64,000 nucleotides of DNA, taken from contig NZ_JACXXG010000004.1 of assembly GCF_014764705.1 (NCBI RefSeq), positions 62,001 to 126,000 on the forward strand, in the 5' to 3' direction. Below are positions 17,409 through 25,262 of the stretch, piece by piece. Within the stretch, counting starts at the first letter, position 1. Every line of letters starts with the position of its first letter. The DNA is from Stutzerimonas kunmingensis (GTDB lineage Bacteria; Pseudomonadota; Gammaproteobacteria; Pseudomonadales; Pseudomonadaceae). The notes beneath the pieces were generated by a model, which had not been told where the DNA came from, made no database searches, and was given only the letters and a program-made list of their open reading frames with translations. The translations under genes were made by a program, and so were the position numbers.

Positions 17409-18329
17409 TCAGCCGAGTCCGTGGCGCTGCCAGGCCGAGTGGGCGCTGACATGCAGGGTCGCGTGGCGACGCGCGAGCAGTGCGCGGTCCTTGTCGTAGC
17501 CACCGCCGATCAGGCCGACCACGGGAATGTCGCGGCCCAGGCAGTGATCGAGCACGGCGCTGTCGCGCGCGGCGAGCCCGGCGTCGGTCAGCGAGAGCAG
17601 GCCTAGGGCGTCGTCGCGGTGGACGTCGACGCCAGCGTCATAGAGCACCAGGTCCGGCTGATAGATCGGCAGCAGGTAGTTCAGGGTGTCATGAACCACC
17701 TTGAGGTAGGCCTCATCGCCCATGCCGGGTGGTAGCGGGATGTCCCAGTCGCTATGGGCCTTGCGCGTGGGGAAGTTCTTTTCGCAGTGCAGCGAGACGG
17801 TCACCGCGTCCGCCACGTTCTCCAGGATGCGCGCGGTGCCGTCGCCCTGATGCACGTCGCAATCGAAGATCAGCACGCGGCCGACGCGTCCGCTTTCCAG
17901 CAGGTAGAGCGCGATCACCGCCAGGTCGTTGAAGATGCAGAAGCCGGACGCATGGTCGTGATGGGCATGGTGGGTGCCGCCGGCCAGGTGGCAGGCCAGG
18001 CCATGCTGCAACGCCTGTTCGGCGGCCAGCAGCGAACCGCCTACCGCCCGCACGGTGCGCTGCGCCAGCTCCGGGCTCCAGGGCAGGCCGAGGCGGCGCA
18101 GCTCGTCGCGACCCATCGCGCCGCTGCAGTAGCGCTCGACGTAGTTGCGCTCGTGCGCCAACGCCAGAATGTCATGGCTGCACAGCTCGGGGCGCAATAG
18201 CGCTGCGTCTGTGGTCAAACCCAGGGCGACCAGGTGGTCGCGCAGCAGACGAAACTTCTCCATGGGAAACCGATGGCCCGGCGGCAATGGCGGGCTGTAA
18301 TCGTCGTGAAATACCAGGGGAAGCGACAT
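17409..18329 (-). CDS. Histone-deacetylase-fold zinc hydrolase
   Basis: A 306-residue arginase/deacetylase-fold enzyme. The active-site histidine pair is in GGTHHAHHDHASGFC, the zinc ligands are in FDCDVHQGDGT, and the third acidic ligand is in YDAGVDVHRDD. Bacterial relatives deacetylate small acyl-amines or lysine side chains; the true substrate is not readable. It is divergent from the GNAT gene across 70 bp. Its stop lies 52 bp before the flavoprotein start, and a GHKL ATPase follows that. Confidence 0.92.
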   Translation of the reverse strand: MSLPLVFHDDYSPPLPPGHRFPMEKFRLLRDHLVALGLTTDAALLRPELCSHDILALAHERNYVERYCSGAMGRDELRRLGLPWSPELAQRTVRAVGGSLLAAEQALQHGLACHLAGGTHHAHHDHASGFCIFNDLAVIALYLLESGRVGRVLIFDCDVHQGDGTARILENVADAVTVSLHCEKNFPTRKAHSDWDIPLPPGMGDEAYLKVVHDTLNYLLPIYQPDLVLYDAGVDVHRDDALGLLSLTDAGLAARDSAVLDHCLGRDIPVVGLIGGGYDKDRALLARRHATLHVSAHSAWQRHGLG

Positions 18330-18399
18330 GAACCACGCGTGTTCGATGGATGTGCGCCACAGTATGCAGGCTGGCCGTCGGAGCGCTCAAGGAGCAGGG

Positions 18400-18954
18400 A
18401 TGGTTGAACGACTCGCACTCGAAAGCACGCGCCTACGGCTGCGCAACTGGCATGACGAAGACCTCGATCCGTTGGTGCGGCTCTGTGCCGACCCGGAGGT
18501 GATGCGCTACAACCCGGCGCGGTGGTCCCGGGATGACTGCGCCGCGCTGATGGTGCGCAGCAGGCTGCATCTGCTGCGCAATGGTTTCGGCCTGTGGGCG
18601 CTGGAGCGCAAGGACAACGGCGCCTTCATCGGCTATTGCGGGCTGGTCTGGTCCGCCTTGCCGCTGCCGAACGCGGTCGCCGAGCTGCGCTGGGCGGTGG
18701 CCTGCGAGCACTGGGGGCAGGGTCTGGTTCGCGAGGCCGCGCAGACGGCGCTGAAATGCGCATTCGGCGCGCTGGAGTTGGACGAGGTCGTGGCCTGTGT
18801 CTCGCAGATCAACGAACCGGGCAGGCAACTGCTGGAAGGGCTCGGCATGCGCCCGGAGCCGGCCACCACGTTCGGTCATCCGGACGTTTCGCCCGAGCAC
18901 CCGCTGCACACCCAGGTGCTCTACCGGCTGCGGCGGGACGATTGGCGACAATGA
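18400..18954 (+). CDS. GNAT-family N-acetyltransferase, RimJ/RimL type
   Basis: A 184-residue acetyl-CoA-dependent acetyltransferase. The N-terminus (LALESTRLRLRNWHDED) is the typical start of RimJ/L-like proteins, and the acetyl-CoA loop is the degenerate WGQGLVREAAQ in motif A. The substrate could be a protein N-terminus or a small amine. I chose the ATG at 18400 because AAGGAG precedes it. It is divergent from the deacetylase-like gene and co-directional with tesB 76 bp downstream. Confidence 0.88.
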   Translation: MVERLALESTRLRLRNWHDEDLDPLVRLCADPEVMRYNPARWSRDDCAALMVRSRLHLLRNGFGLWALERKDNGAFIGYCGLVWSALPLPNAVAELRWAVACEHWGQGLVREAAQTALKCAFGALELDEVVACVSQINEPGRQLLEGLGMRPEPATTFGHPDVSPEHPLHTQVLYRLRRDDWRQ

Positions 18955-19030
18955 GCACTGTTGCTGGAGCGTTGCCGGCGAAATCCGTAACATGGCGCGC
19001 CCGTACGAGCCCCCTATCAAGGATGCCGAA

Positions 19031-19900
19031 ATGACCCAGATACTCGACGCCCTGGTCAACCTGCTGACCCTGGAACGCATCGAGGAGAACCTGTTCCGTG
19101 GCGCGAGCCAGGACCTCGGCTTTCCCCAGCTGTTCGGCGGCCAGGTGCTCGGCCAGGTCATCTCCGCCGCGAGCCAGACGGTGACGCCGGAGCGCCATGT
19201 GCATTCGCTGCACGGCTATTTCCTGCGCCCCGGCGACTCGCACCAGCCCGTGGTCTATGACGTCGATCGCGTACGCGACGGCGGCAGCTTCACCACGCGG
19301 CGGGTCAGTGCGATCCAGAAGGGCCAGACCATCTTCACCGGCATCGCCTCGTTCCAGGCCGAGGAAACGGGCTACGAGCATCAGTTGCCGATGCCGGACG
19401 TGGTCGGGCCGGACGATCTGCCCAACGAGTGGGAGCTGCTGCACAAGCTGTCGCCGATGGTGCCCGAGCGGGTGATGGAAAAGCTGCGCCGGCCCAAGCC
19501 CATCGAGATCCGCCCGGTCACGCTGGTCGATCCGGCCAACCCGCAGCCTATCGAACCGGTCCGCCACCTGTGGTTCCGTGCCGACGGCGCGCTGCCCGAC
19601 AGCCCGGCGCTGCACAAGTACCTGCTGGCCTACGCCTCGGACTTCAGCTTTATCGGCACCGCGCTGCAGCCGCACGGCGTCAGCTCGTGGAGCAAGTTCA
19701 TCCAGCTGGCCAGCCTCGACCATGCCATCTGGTTCCATCGTGAGGTGAAGCTGGACGACTGGCTGCTGTACTCCATCGACAGCCCCTGGGCCGGCAATGC
19801 GCGCGGTTTCGCCCGCGGCAGCATCTTCAACCGCCAGGGCCAGCTGGTCGCGTCCGTGGCGCAGGAAGGGCTGATCCGCGTGCGCGAGGATTGGATGTGA
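19031..19900 (+). CDS. tesB: Acyl-CoA thioesterase II
   Basis: A 289-residue double-hotdog thioesterase that hydrolyses medium- and long-chain acyl-CoA to free fatty acid and CoA. Family blocks visible are FGGQVLGQ, HSLHGYFLRPGD, YASDFSFIGTAL (holding the catalytic Asp) and the C-terminal GFARGSIFNRQGQLVASVAQEGL. The length matches E. coli TesB. The start at 19031 is preceded by AAGGA. It overlaps the following HAD gene by 4 bp (ATGTGA), so the two are translationally coupled. Confidence 0.95.
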   Translation: MTQILDALVNLLTLERIEENLFRGASQDLGFPQLFGGQVLGQVISAASQTVTPERHVHSLHGYFLRPGDSHQPVVYDVDRVRDGGSFTTRRVSAIQKGQTIFTGIASFQAEETGYEHQLPMPDVVGPDDLPNEWELLHKLSPMVPERVMEKLRRPKPIEIRPVTLVDPANPQPIEPVRHLWFRADGALPDSPALHKYLLAYASDFSFIGTALQPHGVSSWSKFIQLASLDHAIWFHREVKLDDWLLYSIDSPWAGNARGFARGSIFNRQGQLVASVAQEGLIRVREDWM

Positions 19901-20499
19901 AGATCGCCGAGGTCCGTCACTGGGTGTTCGACATGGACGGCACCCTGACGATCGCCGTGCACGATTTCGCCGCGATCCGCCGCGCGCTGGCAATCCCCGA
20001 GGAGGACGACATCCTCCATCACCTGGCGGCGCTACCTGCCGAGGAGGCCGCCGCCAAGCACGCCTGGCTGCTGGAGCACGAGCGCGAGCTGGCCTGCGCG
20101 GCGCGCCCGGCAGAAGGCGCTCGCGAGCTGCTGCATGCTCTGCGCGAGCGCGGCTGCCGGCTTGGAGTGCTCACTCGCAATGCCCAGGAACTGGCCAGGG
20201 TGACTCTTGACGCAGTCGGCATGGGGGACTGTTTCCTGCCCGAGGACATCCTCGGTCGCGACGAAGCGCCGCCCAAGCCGCATCCGGGCGGGCTGCTGCA
20301 TCTGGCGGAACGTTGGGGCGTGGCGCCGTCGGCGATGCTGATGGTCGGTGACTACCGCTTCGACCTGGAGTGCGCCCGGGCGGCCGGCGCGCGTGGCGTA
20401 CTGGTCAACGTGCCGCACAACGAATGGCCGGAACTGGCCGATCTCTATGCTCCGGATTGCCGGGTGCTGCACGGGCTGCTGTCTTCGGGCGAGGTCTGA
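19897..20499 (+). CDS. HAD-superfamily (subfamily IA) phosphatase
   Basis: A 200-residue haloacid dehalogenase-like hydrolase. Motif I is DMDGT (nucleophile D12, acid D14), motif II VLTRN, motif III the lysine of KPHP, and motif IV MVGDYRFDLECARAAG. The helical cap between motifs I and II places it in subfamily IA, with phosphoglycolate-phosphatase-like enzymes; the substrate is not assigned. I chose GTG at 19897 rather than TTG at 19891 because GAGGA (19886-19890) is well spaced from it and the GTGA overlap with the tesB stop is typical of coupling. Confidence 0.88.
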   Translation: MKIAEVRHWVFDMDGTLTIAVHDFAAIRRALAIPEEDDILHHLAALPAEEAAAKHAWLLEHERELACAARPAEGARELLHALRERGCRLGVLTRNAQELARVTLDAVGMGDCFLPEDILGRDEAPPKPHPGGLLHLAERWGVAPSAMLMVGDYRFDLECARAAGARGVLVNVPHNEWPELADLYAPDCRVLHGLLSSGEV

Positions 20500-20574
20500 G
20501 CGCGGCGCGACGGGGAACGGGGCGCACACCGACGCACAGCCATTTGCGGGCGAGGCCGCTGCCGCATTCGGGCC

Positions 20575-20596
20575 GTGCACGAGTCAGGTCGTGCAC
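20575..20596. terminator. Perfect inverted repeat between convergent genes
   Basis: GTGCACGA (20575-20582) and TCGTGCAC (20589-20596) flank a 6-nt spacer in the 210-bp gap between the HAD gene and the zinc peptidase gene, which converge here. Likely a shared 3'-end hairpin; no T-run. Confidence 0.4.
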
Positions 20597-20709
20597 AAGC
20601 CCGTCGCCAACCCTGTTCTCCCGCCGCCTGCAGCAGGTCGTGTGCATCTGGTCAGAACCCGCATGACCACGTAGAAGCGCCTTGCTGGCGAGGCTCCCGT
20701 GGCCGTCTA

Positions 20710-21567
20710 TTACAGCCGCGTCGCCTTGAAGGTGTCGCAGCGCGCCGGATCGCCATGCTCGAAGCCATCACGGAACCAGCGCACCCGTTGCGCCGAAGTG
20801 CCGTGAGTGAAGGCATCCGGCACCACGCGGCCCTGGCTGCGCTTCTGCAGGTTGTCGTCGCCGATGGCATTGGCGGCGTTCAGCGCTTCTTCCAGATCGC
20901 CTTCTTCCAGCCAGTCGTGGCGTTGCTGTGCGTGATAGGCCCAGACTCCAGCGAAGCAATCGGCCTGCAGCTCCTGGCGGACCAGCAGGCCGTTGTCGCC
21001 TTCCATCTTCGCGCCGCGCTGACGGGCGCTCTGCATCTGCTGGGAAACGCCGAGCAGGGTCTGCACGTGATGGCCGACCTCATGAGCGATCACATAGGCC
21101 TGGGCGAAGTCGCCGGCGGCGGAGAAGCGCCGGGCCATCTCGTCGAAGAACTGCAGATCGAGATAGACCTGCTGATCGCCGGGGCAGTAGAACGGGCCCA
21201 CCGCCGAGCTGGCGAAGCCGCAGGCCGAGTTCACGCCGCCGCGAAACAGCACCAGGGTCGGGTCGCGATACTGAGCGCCAGCTTGCTGGAACAACGCACG
21301 CCAGGTGTCTTCGGTGTCGCCAAGAATCGCCCGGACGAATTCGGTCTGCGGGTCATCCCCGGCCGGCGGCTGGCTTTGCTGGGAGACGGCAGGTCCGCTC
21401 TGGTTGGCCAGCTGGCCGAGGATCTGCAGCGGGTCCTGCCCGGAGAGCAGGCCGATGATCACCACGATGGCGATGCCGCCCAGGCCCAGTCCGCCGCCAA
21501 GGCGCATGCCGCTGCGGCCTCTGGCGTCCACTACGTTGTCGCTGCGTCGGGCTCGTTTCCAGCGCAT
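20710..21567 (-). CDS. Neutral zinc metallopeptidase, YpfJ family
   Basis: A 285-residue protein with a single N-terminal membrane anchor (about residues 25-42, GLGLGGIAIVVIIGLL), a Gln/Pro/Ser-rich linker, and a putative zinc peptidase domain. The HEXXH zinc motif is in AHEVGHHVQ and the distal acidic ligand is probably in QELQADCFAGVWA. Conserved family blocks SACGFASSAVGPFYCPGDQ and RWFRDGFEHGDPARCDTF are present. The frame is open to 21741, but the ATG at 21567 has AAGGAC upstream. Substrates of YpfJ-type proteins are not known. Confidence 0.9.
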   Translation of the reverse strand: MRWKRARRSDNVVDARGRSGMRLGGGLGLGGIAIVVIIGLLSGQDPLQILGQLANQSGPAVSQQSQPPAGDDPQTEFVRAILGDTEDTWRALFQQAGAQYRDPTLVLFRGGVNSACGFASSAVGPFYCPGDQQVYLDLQFFDEMARRFSAAGDFAQAYVIAHEVGHHVQTLLGVSQQMQSARQRGAKMEGDNGLLVRQELQADCFAGVWAYHAQQRHDWLEEGDLEEALNAANAIGDDNLQKRSQGRVVPDAFTHGTSAQRVRWFRDGFEHGDPARCDTFKATRL

Positions 21568-21697
21568 GGGGGTGTCCTTCTGAACGGTTGACGGGTTGAG
21601 GGCGCAACACCGAAGCGGCGCCTGCCTCCCGTTAAGACCCGCACGGCGCGAAAAAGCTGCAGCGCGGACCGCACTGCATTCGCAGCGACGCGATGGC

Positions 21698-22135
21698 TCA
21701 GTCGCCGGGGTATTCGGAGAGCACGCGTTCCTCGCCCGCATTGCTGACGCCGATCACCTTGAAGGCGTCCTTGCGCTCGCCCATCTCCATGCCCGGCGAG
21801 CCGATCGGCATGCCGGGTACGGCCGCGCCAATCAGGTCCGGTTGCGCACGCAGCTTGAGGATGTCGGCGGCAGGAACGTGGCCTTCGACGAACTTGCCGT
21901 CGATCACCCCGGTGTGACAGGAACCGAGGCGGTGCGGGATACCGTGTTCCATCTTTACCGAGGTCATGTCGTTGACCACGTGATCGCTCACGGAAAAACC
22001 GTTGTCCTCCAGGTGATCGATCCACGCTTCGCAACAGCCGCAGTTGGGGTCACGATAGACGTCGATGGCGATGGGCTCGGCGGCCTGGGCGAACCCGGCG
22101 AGCAGGACGGGAAGCAGCAACAGAAGACGGTGCAT
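21698..22135 (-). CDS. Secreted DUF411 metal-binding protein
   Basis: A 145-residue periplasmic protein with a signal peptide (about residues 1-18, ending AQA). The mature part opens with the family cysteine cluster DPNCGCC (C32, C34, C35) and later has SCHTGVIDG and a Met-rich PGMPIGSPGMEMG segment. DUF411 proteins accompany copper and heavy-metal resistance genes and are thought to bind copper. No copper exporter or CopR-type regulator is adjacent here, so it is isolated from its usual partners. Confidence 0.88.
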   Translation of the reverse strand: MHRLLLLLPVLLAGFAQAAEPIAIDVYRDPNCGCCEAWIDHLEDNGFSVSDHVVNDMTSVKMEHGIPHRLGSCHTGVIDGKFVEGHVPAADILKLRAQPDLIGAAVPGMPIGSPGMEMGERKDAFKVIGVSNAGEERVLSEYPGD

Positions 22136-22325
22136 GGGAACCTCCTACGAGCGAGAGGCCCACCATACGCCGGGTTGCGCCCATACCCAAGGTGCGGCAG
22201 GCGGGCAATTGTCACCATCGACGTCGCGCGGGAGATTCGACCGAAGGGCCGGGGGCAGAACAAACCGGCAGTCTGACAGTCCCATGCCAATCGGAATAGC
22301 GAGTCGCACATCAGGAGAGTTTTCG

Positions 22326-22871
22326 ATGCGTTTTGCCCGTTTCGTTCTGCTCGCGCAGGCGCTGGTGATGGCCAGTCTGAGCCTGGCTTACTGGTTTCGC
22401 CCCTACGAGATGGCCAATCTGAACGGCATGCTGCTGATGGAGGGCGCCTCGGTCAGCCACATGCGGGTCTACTACGGTGGCCTGCAACTGGGGTTGGCAC
22501 TGTTTCTGATCTGGGCCGCGCGTGCCCCTGAGCGTGCGCGGCCGGCCTTGATGATGCTGATGATCACCATGACCGCGCTGGTGCTCGGGCGCCTGGTGTC
22601 GCTGTGGCTGGATGGCGGTGAGCTGGTCGGTTTCGATCTGGCATCGCTGTTCTATCGTGTGCTGGCCGCCGCCCTTGCCGCCGCTGCGTGGCATCTTGTC
22701 CGCGAGCGCCCGGAGCCTGAGCCGGAGCGCCTCGAGCCGGCCACGCGGAGACTGGTCAGCGAGCCGCCGAAACCCTTCAAGCTTGGCGATGGTCCGCCGC
22801 CGGTCGAGCCGGCATCGGTTGAAGTCGCCCCGCAGCCGTTCCGTCGTGGTGACCCCGACGCCCAGGGCTGA
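22326..22871 (+). CDS. DUF4345-like small integral membrane protein
   Basis: A 181-residue protein with four predicted transmembrane helices in the first 125 residues and a Pro/Glu-rich cytoplasmic tail (EPEPERLEP, PPPVEPASVE). The central YYGGLQLGLALFLIWAA block resembles DUF4345 proteins. No function is known. The ATG at 22326 is preceded by AGGAGAG. The stop codon abuts the end of the dnr-type gene on the opposite strand. Confidence 0.7.
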   Translation: MRFARFVLLAQALVMASLSLAYWFRPYEMANLNGMLLMEGASVSHMRVYYGGLQLGLALFLIWAARAPERARPALMMLMITMTALVLGRLVSLWLDGGELVGFDLASLFYRVLAAALAAAAWHLVRERPEPEPERLEPATRRLVSEPPKPFKLGDGPPPVEPASVEVAPQPFRRGDPDAQG

Positions 22872-23567
22872 TCAGGCGGCTGCTTCGAGGTAGGCCGAAA
22901 GGCTGCGCTGGTCGAGTATTTCGATGCGCCGCCGCTGCACGGCGATCAGCCCTGCGTCGGTCAGGCGATGCAGGATGCGCGACAGGGCTTCCGGCTGGAT
23001 GCCCAGTTGCGAGGCGATCAGACGCTTGGGCAGGTCGAGGTCGATCACACCGCTGCGCGCTGCCTGCAGTTCCTGGAACAGGTAACGCACCACGCGCTGG
23101 CAGACATTGGACGAGGTCAGGCTGTCGATCTGGTGCAGGCGCTGGTTGAGTCGGTCGCTGAGGCTGCTGAGCAGCTGCATGCACAACTGAGGCTGGGTCT
23201 CGAGCAGACGCAGGTAGTGGGCGTTCTGCACGTTGAGCACCAGGCTTTCCTTGAGGGTGGTGGCGCTCAGCGGATGTTCGGGCTGCTTGTTGAAGAACAG
23301 CGCCTCGGCAAAGGCCTCGCCCGGCCGGACTACCTCGATGACCTTTTCCTGACCATCGCAGGTGACCCGGTGCAGCTTGACCTGGCCGTTGATCAGCACG
23401 TGAAAGTGCTCGGCCGCGTCGCCTTGATGGAACAGCGTGCAGCCGGCTGGCAGGCGCTTGACCGTGGTATGCGCCGCGAGGTTCTGCAGAGCCGTCTCGG
23501 CCAGCCCACTGAACAGATGATGACGGCGCATCGTATTGAGCACTGCAGAGCCGGTCAGCATGGCCAT
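22872..23567 (-). CDS. Crp/Fnr-type regulator of the DNR subfamily
   Basis: A 231-residue regulator: cyclic-nucleotide-type beta-roll (about 20-140), dimerisation helix, and winged helix-turn-helix (about 170-215). The recognition helix has the FNR-type ExxSR signature (PEALSRIL), predicting TTGAT-N4-ATCAA targets. It lacks the N-terminal cysteine cluster of Fnr/Anr, as expected for DNR proteins, which respond to nitric oxide via haem. In P. stutzeri a DNR homologue (DnrE) is known near narXL, and this gene is the obvious candidate. A possible NarL site lies upstream. Confidence 0.88.
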   Translation of the reverse strand: MAMLTGSAVLNTMRRHHLFSGLAETALQNLAAHTTVKRLPAGCTLFHQGDAAEHFHVLINGQVKLHRVTCDGQEKVIEVVRPGEAFAEALFFNKQPEHPLSATTLKESLVLNVQNAHYLRLLETQPQLCMQLLSSLSDRLNQRLHQIDSLTSSNVCQRVVRYLFQELQAARSGVIDLDLPKRLIASQLGIQPEALSRILHRLTDAGLIAVQRRRIEILDQRSLSAYLEAAA

Positions 23568-23619
23568 CCCCCTTCCTTTCGATGAACGGCATGCTAGGTC
23601 GCGCCGTGCGGGCAGGCCA

Positions 23620-23639
23620 TACCTCTTTCTGGGCAGGTA
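23620..23639. promoter_or_regulatory. Possible NarL heptamer pair upstream of the dnr-type gene
   Basis: TACCTCT (23620-23626) fits the NarL heptamer TACYYMT, and an inverted AGGTA follows at 23635-23639. It lies about 53-72 bp before the regulator start. The spacing is not the classical 7-2-7, so this is tentative. Confidence 0.3.
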
Positions 23640-23648
23640 GGTAGTCGA

Positions 23649-24434
23649 TCAGCGGGTGCTGCCGGCCAGTCGCTCGTAGTCCAGCGTCAGTTGTTCGATC
23701 TTGCGCAGCAGCGAATCGCTGGTGGTGACGATCACCGTCGGGACGAAACGGGCGTCGTCGGCGAGGCTGAAACCAGCACGGGCGAAACGCCATTGCGCGC
23801 CGATCTGATCGAGCTGGCGGTTGATCTGCTCGGTGTTCTGCGGCGCCTTGTTCAGCTCGTCCAGGCCGCGCTCGAACTCCGCGACTGCCGCGTCGAAATC
23901 GCCGCGCAGGCGCTGTTCCGGCAGCTTCCAGGTCATCGCCAGATAGAGCATGGCGATGCGCTGGCTGAGCATGCGCTGGCGCCCGCTGCGGTTGACCAGG
24001 CGAGCCGCCTGACTGCCGCTGTGGCGCTCGATCTCATGCACCAGCGCTTCGCTCTGGCCGAGGAAGCGCTCGGCCAGGCGCAGCAGCTCGGCAGACTGTT
24101 CGCGATCCGGTTGGGTCAGGGCCAGCTGGCGATACTGATGCCAGGTCTGCGTGGCGTCTTCCAGCGCCTTGCGGATGACATCGTTGGCGGCGTACTCGTC
24201 GAGCAGCTGGGCGTTCTCCTCGACGCTGGCAATGCTGCTGTCGAGCTGGTTGGCGGCAAGATCGACGCGGGTATCGGTGCCGATCATCAGGTAACTCTTG
24301 GCGATGCGCTGGCCGAGCATGCGCTGCATGCCGGCGCGGTTGACCGCCTCGGCGTCGCTGATGGCCGCCTGGCAGGGCAGGCTGGCGGCCAGCAGGCCGA
24401 GCAGCAGGGAAGTGGGCAGCAGAATCTTGAACAT
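23649..24434 (-). CDS. Secreted protein with two PilJ-type nitrate-sensor-like domains
   Basis: A 261-residue protein with a signal peptide (about 1-23, cleavage near CQA-AIS) and no other membrane segment. Two copies of the motif of the PilJ/type IV pili methyl-accepting N-terminal domain are visible: NRAGMQRMLGQRIAKSYL (32-49) and NRSGRQRMLSQRIAMLYL (148-165). This motif resembles the P-box by which NarX/NarQ bind nitrate. The rest is helical. It sits between the dnr-type gene and narL and has a DNR-like box about 92 bp upstream. A periplasmic nitrate/nitrite-binding or signalling role is inferred. The start has AAGGAGC upstream. Confidence 0.8.
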   Translation of the reverse strand: MFKILLPTSLLLGLLAASLPCQAAISDAEAVNRAGMQRMLGQRIAKSYLMIGTDTRVDLAANQLDSSIASVEENAQLLDEYAANDVIRKALEDATQTWHQYRQLALTQPDREQSAELLRLAERFLGQSEALVHEIERHSGSQAARLVNRSGRQRMLSQRIAMLYLAMTWKLPEQRLRGDFDAAVAEFERGLDELNKAPQNTEQINRQLDQIGAQWRFARAGFSLADDARFVPTVIVTTSDSLLRKIEQLTLDYERLAGSTR

Positions 24435-24525
24435 GGAGCGCTCCTTACGTCCGGATGGGCGCGATGCTGACCACACGGTCAGGTCGGTTGGGGACGAGAA
24501 GATAGAGCGCTTCGCGGTGATGGCA

Positions 24526-24539
24526 TTGATGATTGTCAA
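24526..24539. promoter_or_regulatory. DNR/FNR-like box upstream of the twin PilJ-domain gene
   Basis: TTGAT-GATT-GTCAA, a 9/10 match to the TTGAT-N4-ATCAA consensus. It lies in the 171-bp gap downstream of narL and about 92 bp before the twin PilJ-domain gene (minus strand). A DNR-type regulator is encoded next door. Confidence 0.6.
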
Positions 24540-24605
24540 GGGGACGGCAGCGGCTTCGCGAGTTGAGCGATCACGCACAAAACTGCTGCCGGGCGACGGT
24601 ACCGG

Positions 24606-25262
24606 TCAGCCCTTCGCTTCGTTCTCCAGCACCCAGACGGCCGCCTCGACACGGGAACGCAGGTCCAGCTTGTGCAGCAGGTTCTTTACGTGGACCTTCA
24701 CGGTGCCTTCGGTGATGCCGAGCTTGCGCGCGATCATCTTGTTGCTCTGGCCCTTGGCGATCAGCCGCAGGACTTCCTTCTCGCGCTTGGTCAGGCTGGA
24801 AAACTGCACCTGGCCGGTGGGCTTGGGACGCACCCGGATGGCCTCGGCGAGCACCTGGGTCAGTTCGGGGCTGAGGGCCATGCGGCCGGTGGCGGCGATG
24901 CGGATCTGCTCGATCAGCTGTTCGGCGTCCATGTCCTTGAGCAGGTAGCCATCGGTGCCGTTGCGCAGGGCTTCGAGGACATGACTCTGCTCGTCGGAGA
25001 CGGTGAACATGATGATCCGCGCATCGATGTCCGCGTCGCGCATGCGCCGGGTGGTCTCCAGGCCGTCAATGCCCGGCATGTTCAGGTCCATCAGGATCAG
25101 ATCGGGCTCGATCTCCTGAGCCAGGCGAATGGCGTCTTCACCGTTGCCTGCCTCGCCGACCATCTCCAGGTCGTCTTCCAGTTCCAGCAGGTCACGCAGG
25201 CCCCGACGCATCATGGGATGGTCGTCGACCAGCAGGATTCGTGTGGTTGTCCCTTCGTTCAT
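24606..25262 (-). CDS. narL: Nitrate/nitrite response regulator NarL
   Basis: A 218-residue response regulator: receiver domain (about 8-125) with phospho-acceptor D59 (LMDLNMPG) and a conserved KD pair in LLKDM, and a LuxR/NarL-type helix-turn-helix (about 155-215; LTKREKEVLRLIAKGQSNKMIARKLGI). It partners NarX to control nitrate respiration genes. It appears intact, but its cognate kinase gene immediately upstream is truncated and the usual narXL promoter region is missing, so its expression and phosphorylation are both in doubt here. It overlaps the narX remnant by 71 bp. Confidence 0.95.
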   Translation of the reverse strand: MNEGTTTRILLVDDHPMMRRGLRDLLELEDDLEMVGEAGNGEDAIRLAQEIEPDLILMDLNMPGIDGLETTRRMRDADIDARIIMFTVSDEQSHVLEALRNGTDGYLLKDMDAEQLIEQIRIAATGRMALSPELTQVLAEAIRVRPKPTGQVQFSSLTKREKEVLRLIAKGQSNKMIARKLGITEGTVKVHVKNLLHKLDLRSRVEAAVWVLENEAKG

